This document shows, piece after piece, positions 17,236 through 17,699 of a stretch of DNA of 17,699 bases. The notes under the pieces are model-generated. The model saw only the letters and a list, made by a program, of their open reading frames with translations. It ran no database searches and was not told the DNA's origin. A program made the translations under genes and the position numbers. Each line of letters opens with the position of its first letter. Positions within the stretch are counted from its first letter, which is position 1. Source of the stretch: Thermoplasmatota archaeon (lineage in GTDB: Bacteria; Pseudomonadota; Gammaproteobacteria; Burkholderiales; Thiobacillaceae); assembly GCA_023475455.1 (NCBI GenBank), contig JAMCVR010000022.1, positions 1-17,699 of the forward strand. The letters are read 5' to 3'.

Positions 17236-17699
17236 CGGTCGTCGCCCCAGCGTGCCATCAGCGTGTGCCGGATGCCCAGCTGATCGAGGATGCGCGCGAC
17301 GACGAAATCGACGATGGCCTCGACCGATTGCGGGCGATGATAAAAGCCGGGGTTGGCGGGCAGGATCACCGCATTCATCTTCGACAGCGTCAGCATGTTT
17401 TCCAGGTGCAGGGTGGAAAACGGCGCTTCGCGGGGGACGAGGATGAGCTTCTTCTGCTCCTTCAGCATGACGTCGGCGGCGCGCTCGATCAGGTTGTCCG
17501 ACAGGCCGTGGGCAATCGCGGCGAGCGTGCCCATCGAGCACGGGCACACCACCATCGCATCGGCCGGATTGGAGCCGGAAGCGACCGGCGCGTTCCAGTC
17601 TTCGCGGCCGAACACGCGCAGCTGGCCGTCGCGTGCGTTCAGTCCCTCGGACAGCTGCGTTTCGAGGTCGCCGGCGCGCGCCGGCAGCGCCACCCCTAT
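17232..17699 (-). CDS. ubiX: UbiX flavin prenyltransferase (5' end outside window)
   Basis: UbiX attaches a dimethylallyl group to FMN to make the prenylated flavin needed by the decarboxylase UbiD in ubiquinone synthesis. About 155 C-terminal residues are present; the first ~50-60, including the usual N-terminal G(A/I)SGA motif, lie beyond the right edge. Visible family features are [47 protein letters not shown] and [13 protein letters not shown]. These cover the flavin and prenyl-phosphate binding regions. An internal ATG at 17693 is not the true start. The stop overlaps the GTG of the Lon-domain gene, making it the first visible gene of the minus-strand operon. Confidence 0.93.
   Translation of the reverse strand: MGVALPARAGDLETQLSEGLNARDGQLRVFGREDWNAPVASGSNPADAMVVCPCSMGTLAAIAHGLSDNLIERAADVMLKEQKKLILVPREAPFSTLHLENMLTLSKMNAVILPANPGFYHRPQSVEAIVDFVVARILDQLGIRHTLMARWGDDR

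Overview
The window looks like a high-GC chromosomal segment of a betaproteobacterium, possibly close to Thiobacillus or related Nitrosomonadales. This rests on base composition, on E. coli-type aroG, purB and greB proteins with DUF2905 and UbiX, and on the kinds of intergenic palindrome present; the genus cannot be fixed from the sequence alone. Almost all of it is core housekeeping DNA. The exceptions are an insertion sequence at the left edge and a striking set of short tandem duplications.

Layout. 1-1782: an IS1595-like element with 16-bp terminal inverted repeats, its transposase broken by an internal tandem duplication. 1783-2055: palindromic intergenic DNA. 2056-7044 (minus): a large PilZ / DUF1631-like / degenerate GGDEF / EAL protein, affected by two overlapping tandem duplications. 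7045-7338: a divergent control region holding a 22-codon leader peptide rich in Phe codons, then a strong terminator hairpin, directly in front of aroG (DAHP synthase, 7339-8415). This is a classic-looking Phe transcription attenuator. 8432-8526: 4.5S SRP RNA. 8646-11261: dnaX-ybaB-recR, a conserved DNA-maintenance operon. 12185-14409: purB, then a CnoX-type thioredoxin. On the minus strand, entering from the right edge: ubiX (partial), a Lon N-domain protein, a PNPOx-like flavoprotein and a small lipoprotein, with overlapping start and stop codons; then DUF2905-greB, also overlapping, convergent with the thioredoxin gene.

The structural oddity is five direct tandem duplications in 17.7 kb. 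The units are 748, 666, 582, 785 and 625 bp. Copies look identical, and each junction has 2-9 bp of microhomology. They create chimeric reading frames and gene fragments (transposase, EAL 3' end, recR, purB start, thioredoxin C-terminus, greB 3' end). Intact copies of recR, purB, thioredoxin and greB remain. The narrow size range, perfect identity and scattering over unrelated genes make a systematic assembly or gap-filling error the leading explanation. Real microhomology-mediated duplication would be remarkable and can be tested with reads.

I did not find a new defence, mobile or biosynthetic system. The most biologically interesting element is the Phe-codon attenuator ahead of aroG. The most important thing for a user to know is the duplication pattern.
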